Shown here: in pieces, positions 42,695 through 52,855 of the stretch
How positions within the stretch are numbered: position 1 is the first letter of the stretch
How the letters are laid out: each line of letters begins with the position of its first letter
Source: Saprospiraceae bacterium
Lineage (GTDB): Bacteria; Bacteroidota; Bacteroidia; Chitinophagales; Saprospiraceae
DNA length: 64,000 nt
NCBI GenBank assembly: GCA_020631235.1
Contig: JAHDHQ010000005.1
Coordinates: 101,182-165,181, forward strand
Reading direction: 5' to 3'
Made by a program: the position numbers and the translations under genes
Notes under the pieces: model-generated
The model's input: the letters and a program-made list of their open reading frames with translations, nothing else
Told to the model about the DNA's origin: nothing
The model's database searches: none

Positions 42695-44770
42695 TTAGTA
42701 ACTGACTACAGTACTTAGCTTTGATTCTTTTCCCTTAATAGATTTTACTTTTATGGCGTAACTATAGGTGGTATCTGTTTTTATTCGATCATCAATAAAC
42801 TCAGTGGTATTTTCTACTTTTTTATAGCTGGTCAATTTACCATCATTAGATTTGCGATAAATTAGAAAGTAAATGCCTTCCGTATCTTCATAGTTCCAAT
42901 TCAGTTCGCACGTTTGCTCGTTTTTACTAACAGACAAATTGTCTATACTTTTTAAATAATAGGCCTCCCCCAAGCTCACCATCATAATTGATGAATATTC
43001 ACTCAAGTTATTTGCATCATCTTCTGATTGGAGTTTGTATTTATATACTATGTTTTCGCTTATTTCATTATCTATATAATGAGTTGCATCAGGGGATAAC
43101 TCAGCTAATAGTTCCCATTCTTTATCCGATGTTTTTCTGAATAATTTTTGTTTAACTACATCGTGACTTTTGCTATTATTAAATAGGATTTCGATGGATT
43201 CTTCTGAATTTTTATAATCAATCATCACTGGGGCTGTCGGTGCTACAATATCTGGTTTCATGACCTTTAATATCTCAGATGGATCAGACTCATTAAACTT
43301 AAAGTCGATGGCAGTGACTTTGTAGTAAATCTCTTCAGTAAGTGTTTTAAGGTGCAATGAATCTAAGAAAAGTGTATCACCAAGATACTTAGTAGATCTA
43401 GCGGTAAACACTGATTTATCATCATTGGAAAAATAGACTTTATAATTAGCAACATCTGCTTCGGGTGATTTATTCCATCTAAGTAAAAGATAGCCTGAAC
43501 TATCAACTATTGCATTTAAACCTGTAGGAGAATCAGGAGGAGTAGTGTCAATCAAATTGGCCAAATGTCTCAATGATTGTACTTCGTTACTGGCAGTATC
43601 TATGGCAGAAACAAAGTAATAATTGGCTATTAAATCAGTTTGCTTATGTTGATAGTTTCTTGTATCAGGGCTTAATAATTGGTCATTTAGTTTAGTGAAA
43701 TATCCATTGGCTTTTGTAGAATGATAAATATCGAAGCCTGATAAATCTTCTTCTTTCATTTCTGCTTCCCATTCCCATGAAAGGTTGATGGACATGTTTT
43801 CTTCTTGAGTACTGCTAAGTTTTCTTGGTGGCGAAGTAGAAGTTTTGTCTCTTCCCATTAATTTTAAAGTATCAGAATATGGGCTAAGATGGGCAAAACC
43901 GTCAATTCCAGCAATTCGATAAAAACGTGGAACATAATTTTGTTTAATTGAGTCTGTAAATGAAATGTGATTATAGGGGCCAGACAAATTAGTTTTAGTT
44001 TGGATAAATGGAATGTCATTTAATCTAGTAAAATTTATACCATCGCTAGATTTTTCGATGTAAAAACCCGAATTTGATTGGCCCACATCCTTCCAAGTTA
44101 AAGTTACATTTAGATCATTTTCTTCAGTTGATACAATTTCTGGAGGGTATCTATAAACTGCACTTCTTTTTGAGATTTTATAATATACAGTATCACTGCT
44201 TATTTCTTTGGAAACATTACTTACATAAAGTTTGTAGAAGTATGTATAATCTGCGTCGAAATACTCTTTATGAGAAAGCGCCGAGGCTTCGGCACATTTC
44301 TCGGAAAAATCTGCGGCTAGAAGTGCAAGACCAAATTTATTATTCATCTCCTCTTCGACCTTTAAATAGTTTGAAGAAGATGATTGTTGTTTCCCATAAA
44401 TTGCTTGTGCTGCAACTAAAGGAAGCTTATTTTCATTATCACTAAATATTTTCCAGTCGTCTAAAGGCCAAGGTTTAATAGGAGAAGAACTGACTTTCTT
44501 AAAAAGCACATTGTCTGCATGTCTTAAACTATCATTTTTTACTTTTTTTAGTTCTAACACATAGCCATTGGAATTGGCGATCTCCCATAATGGATAATTA
44601 TTAGGTGCCCACCTAAGGCAAATATTGCCATTATATATTTTGCCAATTAAACTCAATGATCGTTCTACTTTAGTTTGACTAGTTGTATCTGGATAGCTTT
44701 CTTCTTTTTCTTGTCCGTTTAACAATGTAAAGGACCAAAAAAGTAGGCTTATTAATATTGTATGCTTCAT
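42695..44770 (-). CDS. Secreted fibronectin type III repeat protein
   Basis: Signal peptide; FN3-like units such as PPDSPTGLNAIVDSSGYLLLRWNKSPEADVANYKVYFSNDD. Confidence 0.82.
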   Translation of the reverse strand: MKHTILISLLFWSFTLLNGQEKEESYPDTTSQTKVERSLSLIGKIYNGNICLRWAPNNYPLWEIANSNGYVLELKKVKNDSLRHADNVLFKKVSSSPIKPWPLDDWKIFSDNENKLPLVAAQAIYGKQQSSSSNYLKVEEEMNNKFGLALLAADFSEKCAEASALSHKEYFDADYTYFYKLYVSNVSKEISSDTVYYKISKRSAVYRYPPEIVSTEENDLNVTLTWKDVGQSNSGFYIEKSSDGINFTRLNDIPFIQTKTNLSGPYNHISFTDSIKQNYVPRFYRIAGIDGFAHLSPYSDTLKLMGRDKTSTSPPRKLSSTQEENMSINLSWEWEAEMKEEDLSGFDIYHSTKANGYFTKLNDQLLSPDTRNYQHKQTDLIANYYFVSAIDTASNEVQSLRHLANLIDTTPPDSPTGLNAIVDSSGYLLLRWNKSPEADVANYKVYFSNDDKSVFTARSTKYLGDTLFLDSLHLKTLTEEIYYKVTAIDFKFNESDPSEILKVMKPDIVAPTAPVMIDYKNSEESIEILFNNSKSHDVVKQKLFRKTSDKEWELLAELSPDATHYIDNEISENIVYKYKLQSEDDANNLSEYSSIMMVSLGEAYYLKSIDNLSVSKNEQTCELNWNYEDTEGIYFLIYRKSNDGKLTSYKKVENTTEFIDDRIKTDTTYSYAIKVKSIKGKESKLSTVVSY

Positions 44771-44793
44771 GTTAATTTATTTGTGTTTAGCTA

Positions 44794-47700
44794 TTAAAAA
44801 GACACCTTAAATTTTTCTGAATGGAACGATGCACTATGCCAATCTTCGCTAGTATTTGCATTTAACGTAGGAAATCGATAATACATAGTTAAGTCCATAC
44901 GTATATTATTTTCTTTCCTTTTATAGAATTCATAATATTCGAAATCCTCTAACCACATATTTTCTTTGTCAGGATATATTTGCCCAATATTTTCTCCTAA
45001 ACCAATCTCACCTAGACCCTTATTACCTACTAAGTGATTTACAAAAGCAAGATCGGTTTTAATCATTATTGTCGTTTGATCCCAATTTATTGTATTTACA
45101 TTTCCTGAACTGATTTCACTTTCTGTAAGGCTTAGCGTGTTAGTTTCTGCTTTGTTGCCTATGCCAATTTCATCTTGAATTCTATGAGCTTTAAGCAAAG
45201 GATCTCCGGCAGTTTCCCATGGGAATGTTTTGTCATGTTTATCTCTAAATTCTCTCCAAGATTGCTGAACATTACTATTACTCCAACTCTCACCATTTGG
45301 ATTGCCGTGAATAAAATCGTAATAAGCACCACCTGATTCGTTTAAGCTTTTAGCGTATCCATATTTGTATAATTCTTGAAATTCTATTAAAGGTGGGAAT
45401 TGACGTCTACCATTTTTAGTAAAGCCTTCTAAATCAATCTTATCAAATGGCTCACCTTCATCTACTTTTATAGCGTTGCTCCATGGTACTTCAACTAATT
45501 TATAGTCAGGCACCCATGTTCCGGCACCATTTGGTTGCGGATTGTTGTAATCATAGTATCCTCCATTGCTAATGTATCGGTTAGCATATCTTAAAACCCC
45601 AATATGCTCTTTATTAACATCTACTTTTTCTTTGTAGGTGTTAAATTTACTTGTTCCAAAATAGTATTGATACATTACTTTATCTACCGTTTTTACAGTT
45701 GATTCAGAGACCACATCAAATGCTTTTATATTAGCTGTGTCTTGTTCAGTTTCATTTTTGATAACAATTTCTTTTGTTTCACCAGTTTGTGAATTTTCAA
45801 TGGTAGTTCTTCTAATAATTTCAACTAAATAAACCTGCTCATTATTTAAGCTTGGTTTGTTGTAACTTATATATTGATAATTTCCTTTAATGCTATTCAT
45901 AACTGATTCAGTAGAATTTCCGCTTGAGATTTCTGTATATTTTGCGATTAATTGTTGCTTATCATTTGATTTATTTATGACACTTGAATGGAGAGCACTT
46001 TTGAGTTTCATAAACCCTTTATCCCCATGGTTTTTCAGATGATATTTCTGTCCAATGATTGGATAAGTAAGATTTACCACTTGATCATCGATTTTATCTG
46101 GTGCAACACCAATTTTAAACTGATTACTTTTAAACTCTTTCCAAACTTCGGCCTGAAAATTCTTATTGAAGACTTTAAGGTCTTTGTTATTATCGTTAAG
46201 ATCTCTAGCTCTGATTTCTAATTGAACTGTATAGAATGTATTTTCCTTAAATTCATCACTACCATTGGTAATCCAAGTGAATTGTAAGCCATCTTGCTTC
46301 TTTACTTTATAGTATCCATTAATAATGTTGTTAGGTTTTGCTGTCTCGAATACTTTAAATGTATGAATGTAAGGTTCTAGCCTATTCCATTTATTATAAT
46401 TTTCGTGCTCAGGATCTTCCGATTTTCTAAATTTGTATTCTCTCAATTCATTCAAGAGTGTAAGATCAAAATCAGTATAAACACTCACTTCTTTATCGCC
46501 ATTTTTAGGGCTTAGCTCATCTATAAAAGCTATATCTCCAAAAGGACTGTTTCCAGTAGGGTCACACTTACTCCCAAAATCGACAGCGAAACCAATAGAG
46601 CCTTTTACTAATCCGTCTAAGACATTATAATTTAGTCTTCCTTTACCTGCCACCCAAGTTGGATTAGGACCTCCCCCCTTGACGGCTAATGCCGCAGATG
46701 CTTGGAAAATATTAATATATTCATCTACGAACCAAAGATCTACATGAACATCCACTGAGCCCCAAATTCCAGCATAGACTTGGCCTGTTGCATACCAGCC
46801 ATTTATACCGATCGGACTTCCATCACATAGTGTATTTTCGTTATGAACCATGGCGATATCAAAGCCCGCTGTTGCACCAAAGTTTACATGAACAAAATCA
46901 TAGTAAGTTTCATCCATATTATAATAGAATTGAAGCCCAAATGCAACACCTTTACCAACATCATATAGAGTTTGCTTCTTCTCCCTTTCGGCAATGGCTT
47001 TATCTAATCCAGCTGCATTGCCGTTATTGCTTGCCTCTTCTGTTTTATTTTTATATCCAGGATATTCTCCGCTTAGAATTTGATCAATTTCTTCGGGCAT
47101 GGAAGGCAGTTTATTGCTTAAGCCTGGACCAATCATGAAGTAGCCTGCGAGAATGGGTTTAGATTCTGAAGGAATGGCATGTATTCGTAGTTTTCCTCGT
47201 TCATCAACATCTTCTTTTTGAGGTTTCCCCATAAATACATACCAATTCTTAGGGTTTTCTGTTTCAAAATGCATCTCAGCTTCAACCATCAAACCATCAT
47301 TACCTGCTCCTGATATAACACCAGGCATATTTACATAGGTATCAAGCTTACCATGAAATACAAGCTCGGGATCTTTGGCTAAATTCGAAACATTAATATT
47401 TATATCTCCTTTGGCTGTAACCTTCGCATTCGCAGGATCACAACCTTTCCCAGTTAAAAAGTAGGCATTGGTTGATAGAGAAATATCTAAGCCTGTTCCT
47501 TCATTTGTAGTAAATTCTATTCCTAATGTTCCATCAGCAAAAAAGGTTTCCGTTTTCTCATATAGCCCTATAATTACAGATGCACTCAGACCCAAAGTGA
47601 CATCACCTTTATTTTGTGGTGCTTGAGGAGAGAAAGTCAAACCTGACGGATTTGCTGTTTCTTCATTTTCGGTATCATCTTCAGATGGAGTGATGCTAGC

Positions 47701-50700
47701 TAAATCAATTGCTTGGTCATTATCTATAGTCATGTTGTAATAAGCACCACCACCAAAACCATATAGACCTTGACCGGTGGTTCCTATTGGAACTCCTTTA
47801 GCTAGCTTAATTAAACCTTCTGCCTGCCAGTACGAATAATAATTAGACGAACCATAGTCACTAAAACTACTTCCTTCTTCTTTATAAGCTCCAAACTCTG
47901 TAGCTAGTTGAACATCCATACCTGCAGGTGTGCCTACCGCTAGGTTTCCTTTTACACCTTTATAATCATCTTCATTGTAGAAACTTAAATCTCCATCAAA
48001 GCTAAATCCGGATATAGAACCACCTACGGTCATGCTTTCTGGATTGACAGATTGTAATGTATAATATCCATTGTCCATAGAGCTGACAAAGCTTATCTCG
48101 GCGCTAGCTGTTAGCCCATCTTTATCCCCAACTAAACTAAGTTTTGGTTTTATGGTAAATGTTATTCCATTATCATCACCTTCAATGCTTGAGTATTCTG
48201 AGGGGTCAGCGTTTATTGGAATTCCATTAATACTGCCTTGAGCATCCTCATCAGTTGTATCTTCCTCATTTGCATCATTCTCTTGCGCTGCTAAGCTAAA
48301 ATCGGGAGCCGTAATTCCTTCTTTTGTACTTAATAAAAAACCTTCAAATCCTAGACCTGGAATATTAAAATCCATAGTTTCAGCAAGAGAAGCTACATCT
48401 TCTGGAAGTATATTTTCATTGATACTAATCACTCCATTTAGGATTGCTGAAATTGATTTCTCCGTTTTCGAATATTTGAAAGTGATTTTACTGTCACCTC
48501 TAAGTTCAATGTTGGCCACTAAGGCAGGAACTGTTAGTTGTTCATCAGGTTCAACACTAAATGTTATGCCTACAAAATCGTCTGAGACGTTATCATTAGC
48601 TTCTTCATTTATGATTTGGAGAGTACCTTGATAAGCAAGTCCTTCTCCTTTTTCTAATATGGGTAAACCAATTTGTCCGTGAATACTACTTTGTTCAAAA
48701 GTGTTTCGCACAATTTGTAGTTTGAAAGTATCTAAAGACATTGCCCAGCCATCAAAACTACCTTCATCTTTATTTAATATACCTCTTTGTTCGAATCCTG
48801 TTGTCAAACCATCTTCATCGATAATTAAGTGGTTTATTTCAAGGGCTAAACGATCTTCACTTAAGGCCCAATCTGCTGGAGTTTGCATGGTAAATCGTTG
48901 AATGTAAAGACCTTCCCAAGTATTGGCTTGATCCTCGTTTTCAAAATCTAGTACTTCAGATAAAAAGCCAAATTCATCACTATCTGCCATGTTTTCATCA
49001 AAAGGACTTTGTATATCTGATTGGTCAAAAACGGCTTCTTCTACTTCCCAACTAAAACCTGCTAATCCTGGTACTTGGAACGCACTGATACTTCCAGATA
49101 ATACATATTGATTTCCTTTTGAAAGATCTCCTTTTAAGTTGGCAACTACTTGTCCATCACCGATCGATCCATTGGTTCCATCTGGCAAAACTATATCTCT
49201 GGAAAAAGTAAGATCTGCCTGAATTCTACCTGAATCAAATCCATTACAATCCATTAAAATATAACAACCACTGTCTTGTGCAGCACCATCGCCAACGCCT
49301 CGAAATGACATTTGGTTTTCACCATAGCTAAAGTTATAATCACTCATCAGATATAATAAAACTCCTTTGTCAAAACCATTAGGTGAGAAATTAATTTGTG
49401 ATGCGGCAAAACTTGGCAATTCAATCCACTCTGGGTTTTCCATCGAAAACATAGCTTCTAATTCAGCATTAGTAGGTGTAAATAGCATATTAGAAAGGCC
49501 AATAACCATTTCTTGACCATCAATATTTCTATCCCAACCTAAAGGAAGACTTACAGCCTCGTCACCTGTTAATGCAGAAACTAGTTTGCTTGTATTCATA
49601 TAAGCGTCCCTTAGTTCAGCAGAACCATCCACGCCTAAAACTGGGATTTGAGCACCTAGATGTTCCACACCTTCTATCATGGGTGAGATTTCGCCATTAT
49701 CTTGCATGGCAATGGCTTGACCATTAAAAACTTGGTTTGATTTATTTACCTGCAAATCGGAAAATGCTACCTTGATACTTGCACCCGCTAAGAAATTTAC
49801 AGAAATTTCACCTTCTCCTGTATATCCATTTGCTTCATCACCATCACTTATGGTATTTATTTTCATAGCAAATTTTCCTATTTTAACTTCATCCTGTTCT
49901 TCAATTTCAATGTCATTTTGATCCGTTGGAAGTTGTGTGCTTGTAGTGCCGACACATCCTCCTTCATCATTGGCCACAATTTCTTCATCTTCGTCCTCGA
50001 TTTCTTCTTCAGGTAATGTCCCAAAGGTGAAATGAATCACCTCACTATGTCCGCCAAATTGGAAAGCAACTTGATTTTCTGGGTCTATGGCTTTTAATTT
50101 AACAGCATAAGTATGTCCATATTCTAATAGGTCTTCATTATCATTAGTATTAAGTGAATAACCATTGTCTAAGTTCTGTAGATATACCTCAAAAGCATCT
50201 ACATTTGGAGTAAACATGGCTTCTTGTTTTTGGCTTATTGGATAATTATTGGCCGTTAAATCGATCAGCTTTAATTCGTATTCTATCCGATCTTTTAATT
50301 CAAAGTCAGTTAGATTATGTATCCAATTCAGATTGATAATTTCAAAATCTTCAAATATTTGATCATTAAAGGGGAACATGATCTCAGGCCTAGAAGGAAA
50401 TTCTGCAGTAAAGGAAAAACAACTTATCTCACCTGGTTCTGATAATGGTTCACCAAATTCACTAAAGGCATGAACACAAATTTCGTATTCTCCTTCTGGT
50501 AGTTGTCTGTACAATAGTAAGTTATTTCTTTGTTCGTCTGACAAGCCTTGAATATTTGCATCTTGATCCGATAAGCCAGCGAAGGCTTCCTCTATCTCAT
50601 CTTCACCAAGAATCGTTGATCCGGGTCCGAATATTATTGATTGGTTACTGAGTCCATCGAGTTCAATACTGAAGCCACCTGTTTGCTTTAGAGAAGCAGA

Positions 50701-50907
50701 AAATATAGCTTCTACTGGTTCGCTAGTATTATTATTTACGATAAAAATTCCTGTTTCTAAATATTCTGAATAGGCCTCTAAATTGGTAGGGAAAGGAGGC
50801 GTGAGTAAAACACTAATATCCAAGGGGTAAGTATTTTGTCCAATGCTGTTTGTAACACATATTAGAACTGTTAAAAGGATCCATAGGAATTGATGTATTT
50901 TTTTCAT
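44794..50907 (-). CDS. Giant secreted surface protein (2037 aa), possibly TANFOR-type
   Basis: Signal peptide; N-terminal PPFPTNLEAYSEYLETGIFIVNNNTSEPVEAIFSASLKQTGGFSIELDG and FRPEIMFPFND-like segment; acidic linker PEEEIEDEDEEIVANDEGG; no recognisable T9SS CTD. Confidence 0.78.
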   Translation of the reverse strand: MKKIHQFLWILLTVLICVTNSIGQNTYPLDISVLLTPPFPTNLEAYSEYLETGIFIVNNNTSEPVEAIFSASLKQTGGFSIELDGLSNQSIIFGPGSTILGEDEIEEAFAGLSDQDANIQGLSDEQRNNLLLYRQLPEGEYEICVHAFSEFGEPLSEPGEISCFSFTAEFPSRPEIMFPFNDQIFEDFEIINLNWIHNLTDFELKDRIEYELKLIDLTANNYPISQKQEAMFTPNVDAFEVYLQNLDNGYSLNTNDNEDLLEYGHTYAVKLKAIDPENQVAFQFGGHSEVIHFTFGTLPEEEIEDEDEEIVANDEGGCVGTTSTQLPTDQNDIEIEEQDEVKIGKFAMKINTISDGDEANGYTGEGEISVNFLAGASIKVAFSDLQVNKSNQVFNGQAIAMQDNGEISPMIEGVEHLGAQIPVLGVDGSAELRDAYMNTSKLVSALTGDEAVSLPLGWDRNIDGQEMVIGLSNMLFTPTNAELEAMFSMENPEWIELPSFAASQINFSPNGFDKGVLLYLMSDYNFSYGENQMSFRGVGDGAAQDSGCYILMDCNGFDSGRIQADLTFSRDIVLPDGTNGSIGDGQVVANLKGDLSKGNQYVLSGSISAFQVPGLAGFSWEVEEAVFDQSDIQSPFDENMADSDEFGFLSEVLDFENEDQANTWEGLYIQRFTMQTPADWALSEDRLALEINHLIIDEDGLTTGFEQRGILNKDEGSFDGWAMSLDTFKLQIVRNTFEQSSIHGQIGLPILEKGEGLAYQGTLQIINEEANDNVSDDFVGITFSVEPDEQLTVPALVANIELRGDSKITFKYSKTEKSISAILNGVISINENILPEDVASLAETMDFNIPGLGFEGFLLSTKEGITAPDFSLAAQENDANEEDTTDEDAQGSINGIPINADPSEYSSIEGDDNGITFTIKPKLSLVGDKDGLTASAEISFVSSMDNGYYTLQSVNPESMTVGGSISGFSFDGDLSFYNEDDYKGVKGNLAVGTPAGMDVQLATEFGAYKEEGSSFSDYGSSNYYSYWQAEGLIKLAKGVPIGTTGQGLYGFGGGAYYNMTIDNDQAIDLASITPSEDDTENEETANPSGLTFSPQAPQNKGDVTLGLSASVIIGLYEKTETFFADGTLGIEFTTNEGTGLDISLSTNAYFLTGKGCDPANAKVTAKGDININVSNLAKDPELVFHGKLDTYVNMPGVISGAGNDGLMVEAEMHFETENPKNWYVFMGKPQKEDVDERGKLRIHAIPSESKPILAGYFMIGPGLSNKLPSMPEEIDQILSGEYPGYKNKTEEASNNGNAAGLDKAIAEREKKQTLYDVGKGVAFGLQFYYNMDETYYDFVHVNFGATAGFDIAMVHNENTLCDGSPIGINGWYATGQVYAGIWGSVDVHVDLWFVDEYINIFQASAALAVKGGGPNPTWVAGKGRLNYNVLDGLVKGSIGFAVDFGSKCDPTGNSPFGDIAFIDELSPKNGDKEVSVYTDFDLTLLNELREYKFRKSEDPEHENYNKWNRLEPYIHTFKVFETAKPNNIINGYYKVKKQDGLQFTWITNGSDEFKENTFYTVQLEIRARDLNDNNKDLKVFNKNFQAEVWKEFKSNQFKIGVAPDKIDDQVVNLTYPIIGQKYHLKNHGDKGFMKLKSALHSSVINKSNDKQQLIAKYTEISSGNSTESVMNSIKGNYQYISYNKPSLNNEQVYLVEIIRRTTIENSQTGETKEIVIKNETEQDTANIKAFDVVSESTVKTVDKVMYQYYFGTSKFNTYKEKVDVNKEHIGVLRYANRYISNGGYYDYNNPQPNGAGTWVPDYKLVEVPWSNAIKVDEGEPFDKIDLEGFTKNGRRQFPPLIEFQELYKYGYAKSLNESGGAYYDFIHGNPNGESWSNSNVQQSWREFRDKHDKTFPWETAGDPLLKAHRIQDEIGIGNKAETNTLSLTESEISSGNVNTINWDQTTIMIKTDLAFVNHLVGNKGLGEIGLGENIGQIYPDKENMWLEDFEYYEFYKRKENNIRMDLTMYYRFPTLNANTSEDWHSASFHSEKFKVSF

Positions 50908-50931
50908 GTTAGTAGATTGAAATATATTTGA

Positions 50932-52662
50932 TCAATTAGTTTTTTTAGGTTTGGATGTTGACTTGAAATCAGTCAAAAAGCTGTAACCAACTCTGGCTGT
51001 TATTCTTAATTCTTCGAATGGATTTTCAGACCTTGATCTATTTAAATAAGAGACATTTAACTGGCTACTAAAAGCTTTTGAGGGTTTGTAGCTCGTACTT
51101 ACTTTTGTGCTTAAGGTGTTTCCATCTTGATTGAAATCGAGAAAGTTTAAATGATAAGAGCCTCCTAAGTTTATCTTCCATTTATTTTCAAAAAGTTTTT
51201 TACCAAGTTTAAGCGAAAGACCATAGCGCTGAGTATTTCTGTCAGGAAATTGATTTTCAGAATAATTGAGCCCAGTTGAGAGGATGAGTTTTTTTGGTTT
51301 AATGTTTATGTTATAGCTAATATTACCATTGTAATTATCTATGTTTCTTTCTTCATCTAAGACACTTAATACATCAACTAATTGCTGAGCATTAGCGTTT
51401 AGAGTAATGCTAGAAGGGTATGTTTTGCCTAATTTGACACGAATAGTTCCACCTTTTATATTGGTTGTTTGGGCATATCTTAAGGTATCAGACACGTTAA
51501 TAAATCCTGGTGTTCTGTCTGTTTGGAAATTAGAATATCTTGCAGACACAACTAACCATTTTGAAGGAATTAAACTTAAGGTTCCATTGGCAATCTGTCG
51601 TTTATTAGTATAGCTTCTTAAGCTATTTAAATTATTTCTTTGAACACCTCCTGATCCGTTAAAACGAAGTCTATTTTTCCAAGCTGTGAGATTAAACTTG
51701 ATGGTATAATTTTCGAGATCCTCTTGGAAATAATAGATGCCTAAACTTTTATAATGTGGATCCACTCTTTTATAGTTAGCGCTTACACCAAAGTTTTTAA
51801 ATTTTAATCCTACACTTGCATCACCAGCAAATTCTAAGCGGGTGGAAAGATTAACAGTAAATAGTTTATCGAGTTGTTGGAGGCTATTATTTGAACTTGA
51901 ATCTATGAGTTCTATAGCAGAATTTTGATCTAAAGTAATAGCACTTGCAGCGACATTTGCCCCAATAAAGAAAGACTTAAATAGGGTAACTTGGAAAGCG
52001 CTTCCTAAGGCAATATTTTCTTCAGCTTTTACCCATTCATTGAGTTCATCGGGAGATGTGATCAGTGGGTTGTCCTTGGCTCTGAGGAAATTAAATTCAA
52101 TGTAGCTCTTATCATTTCCAAATCCTGTAAGTAGGGTTAATGCTTTTCTTTTATAAGTTTCTAATAATTCTATATTTCCAACCAAAGTATCAATTTGAGC
52201 CAATGGGTTTTCTAAGTTTCCGTAAGCTGCCGAGAATCTAAATTTGCCTGGCGTTAATTCTACACCTCCACCTTTAATAACTTGTCCATTAAAAATGTAA
52301 GGGTTTAGATTAAGTCGTACATTTCCAGCTTGAAGCGAAATCCATTTCCATCTTGGATTAATTGCGTATCTGTTAAATGGGTTGTTTAGTGAGCTCTGCG
52401 AATCTCTGTATGTAAACGACATTGGAACACTAAATCCATAGATAGAAAATGTTGTATTTGCTGAAAGAAAATAGCTAAATGGGCTTCTTCTGGAATCAAT
52501 CCCAAAAGCATCGTAAGCAGAAGAACCAATACTTATGTTTCCATTAATTTTAAATGGATTGTTTTTATCAAAGTTTTCTAAATTTTGGCTTTTTATATTG
52601 TTTAATGCCCCAAAAAAAAGCAACAATGATAGAGTCAATTTAAGAAGATAGGAATTTTTCAT
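50932..52662 (-). CDS. Outer-membrane beta-barrel protein, first gene of the surface operon
   Basis: Signal peptide MKNSYLLKLTLSLLLFFGALNNIKSQ; regular beta-barrel strands. Start revised from 52722, which lies in the operator. Confidence 0.75.
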   Translation of the reverse strand: MKNSYLLKLTLSLLLFFGALNNIKSQNLENFDKNNPFKINGNISIGSSAYDAFGIDSRRSPFSYFLSANTTFSIYGFSVPMSFTYRDSQSSLNNPFNRYAINPRWKWISLQAGNVRLNLNPYIFNGQVIKGGGVELTPGKFRFSAAYGNLENPLAQIDTLVGNIELLETYKRKALTLLTGFGNDKSYIEFNFLRAKDNPLITSPDELNEWVKAEENIALGSAFQVTLFKSFFIGANVAASAITLDQNSAIELIDSSSNNSLQQLDKLFTVNLSTRLEFAGDASVGLKFKNFGVSANYKRVDPHYKSLGIYYFQEDLENYTIKFNLTAWKNRLRFNGSGGVQRNNLNSLRSYTNKRQIANGTLSLIPSKWLVVSARYSNFQTDRTPGFINVSDTLRYAQTTNIKGGTIRVKLGKTYPSSITLNANAQQLVDVLSVLDEERNIDNYNGNISYNINIKPKKLILSTGLNYSENQFPDRNTQRYGLSLKLGKKLFENKWKINLGGSYHLNFLDFNQDGNTLSTKVSTSYKPSKAFSSQLNVSYLNRSRSENPFEELRITARVGYSFLTDFKSTSKPKKTN

Positions 52663-52688
52663 AAAGCCTCTATTTAAAGAATGTACTG

Positions 52689-52735
52689 TAAAATTAAAGA
52701 GCAGCAAAGCTATTTTAATCACATAAAAATGTGAT
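52689..52735 (-). promoter_or_regulatory. Surface-operon promoter: inverted-repeat operator + -7 box
   Basis: Minus strand: ATCACATTTTTATGTGAT (52735-52718) - N21 - TAATTTTA (52696-52689), 34 nt before ATG 52662. Confidence 0.75.
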
Positions 52736-52797
52736 TTAAGAGGGGTTAGTGCTCATTATTTCTAATGCTTGAAGTACAATAATTACCTTGTGAGGAA

Positions 52798-52833
52798 TAA
52801 AAAAAGAGGTGCAAAATAACATTGCACCTCTTA
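52798..52833 (-). terminator. Intrinsic terminator of the 1656-aa cargo gene
   Basis: AAGAGGTGCAA...TTGCACCTCTT with an A-run. Confidence 0.88.
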
Positions 52834-52855
52834 GACTTTTATATATAAACCATCA

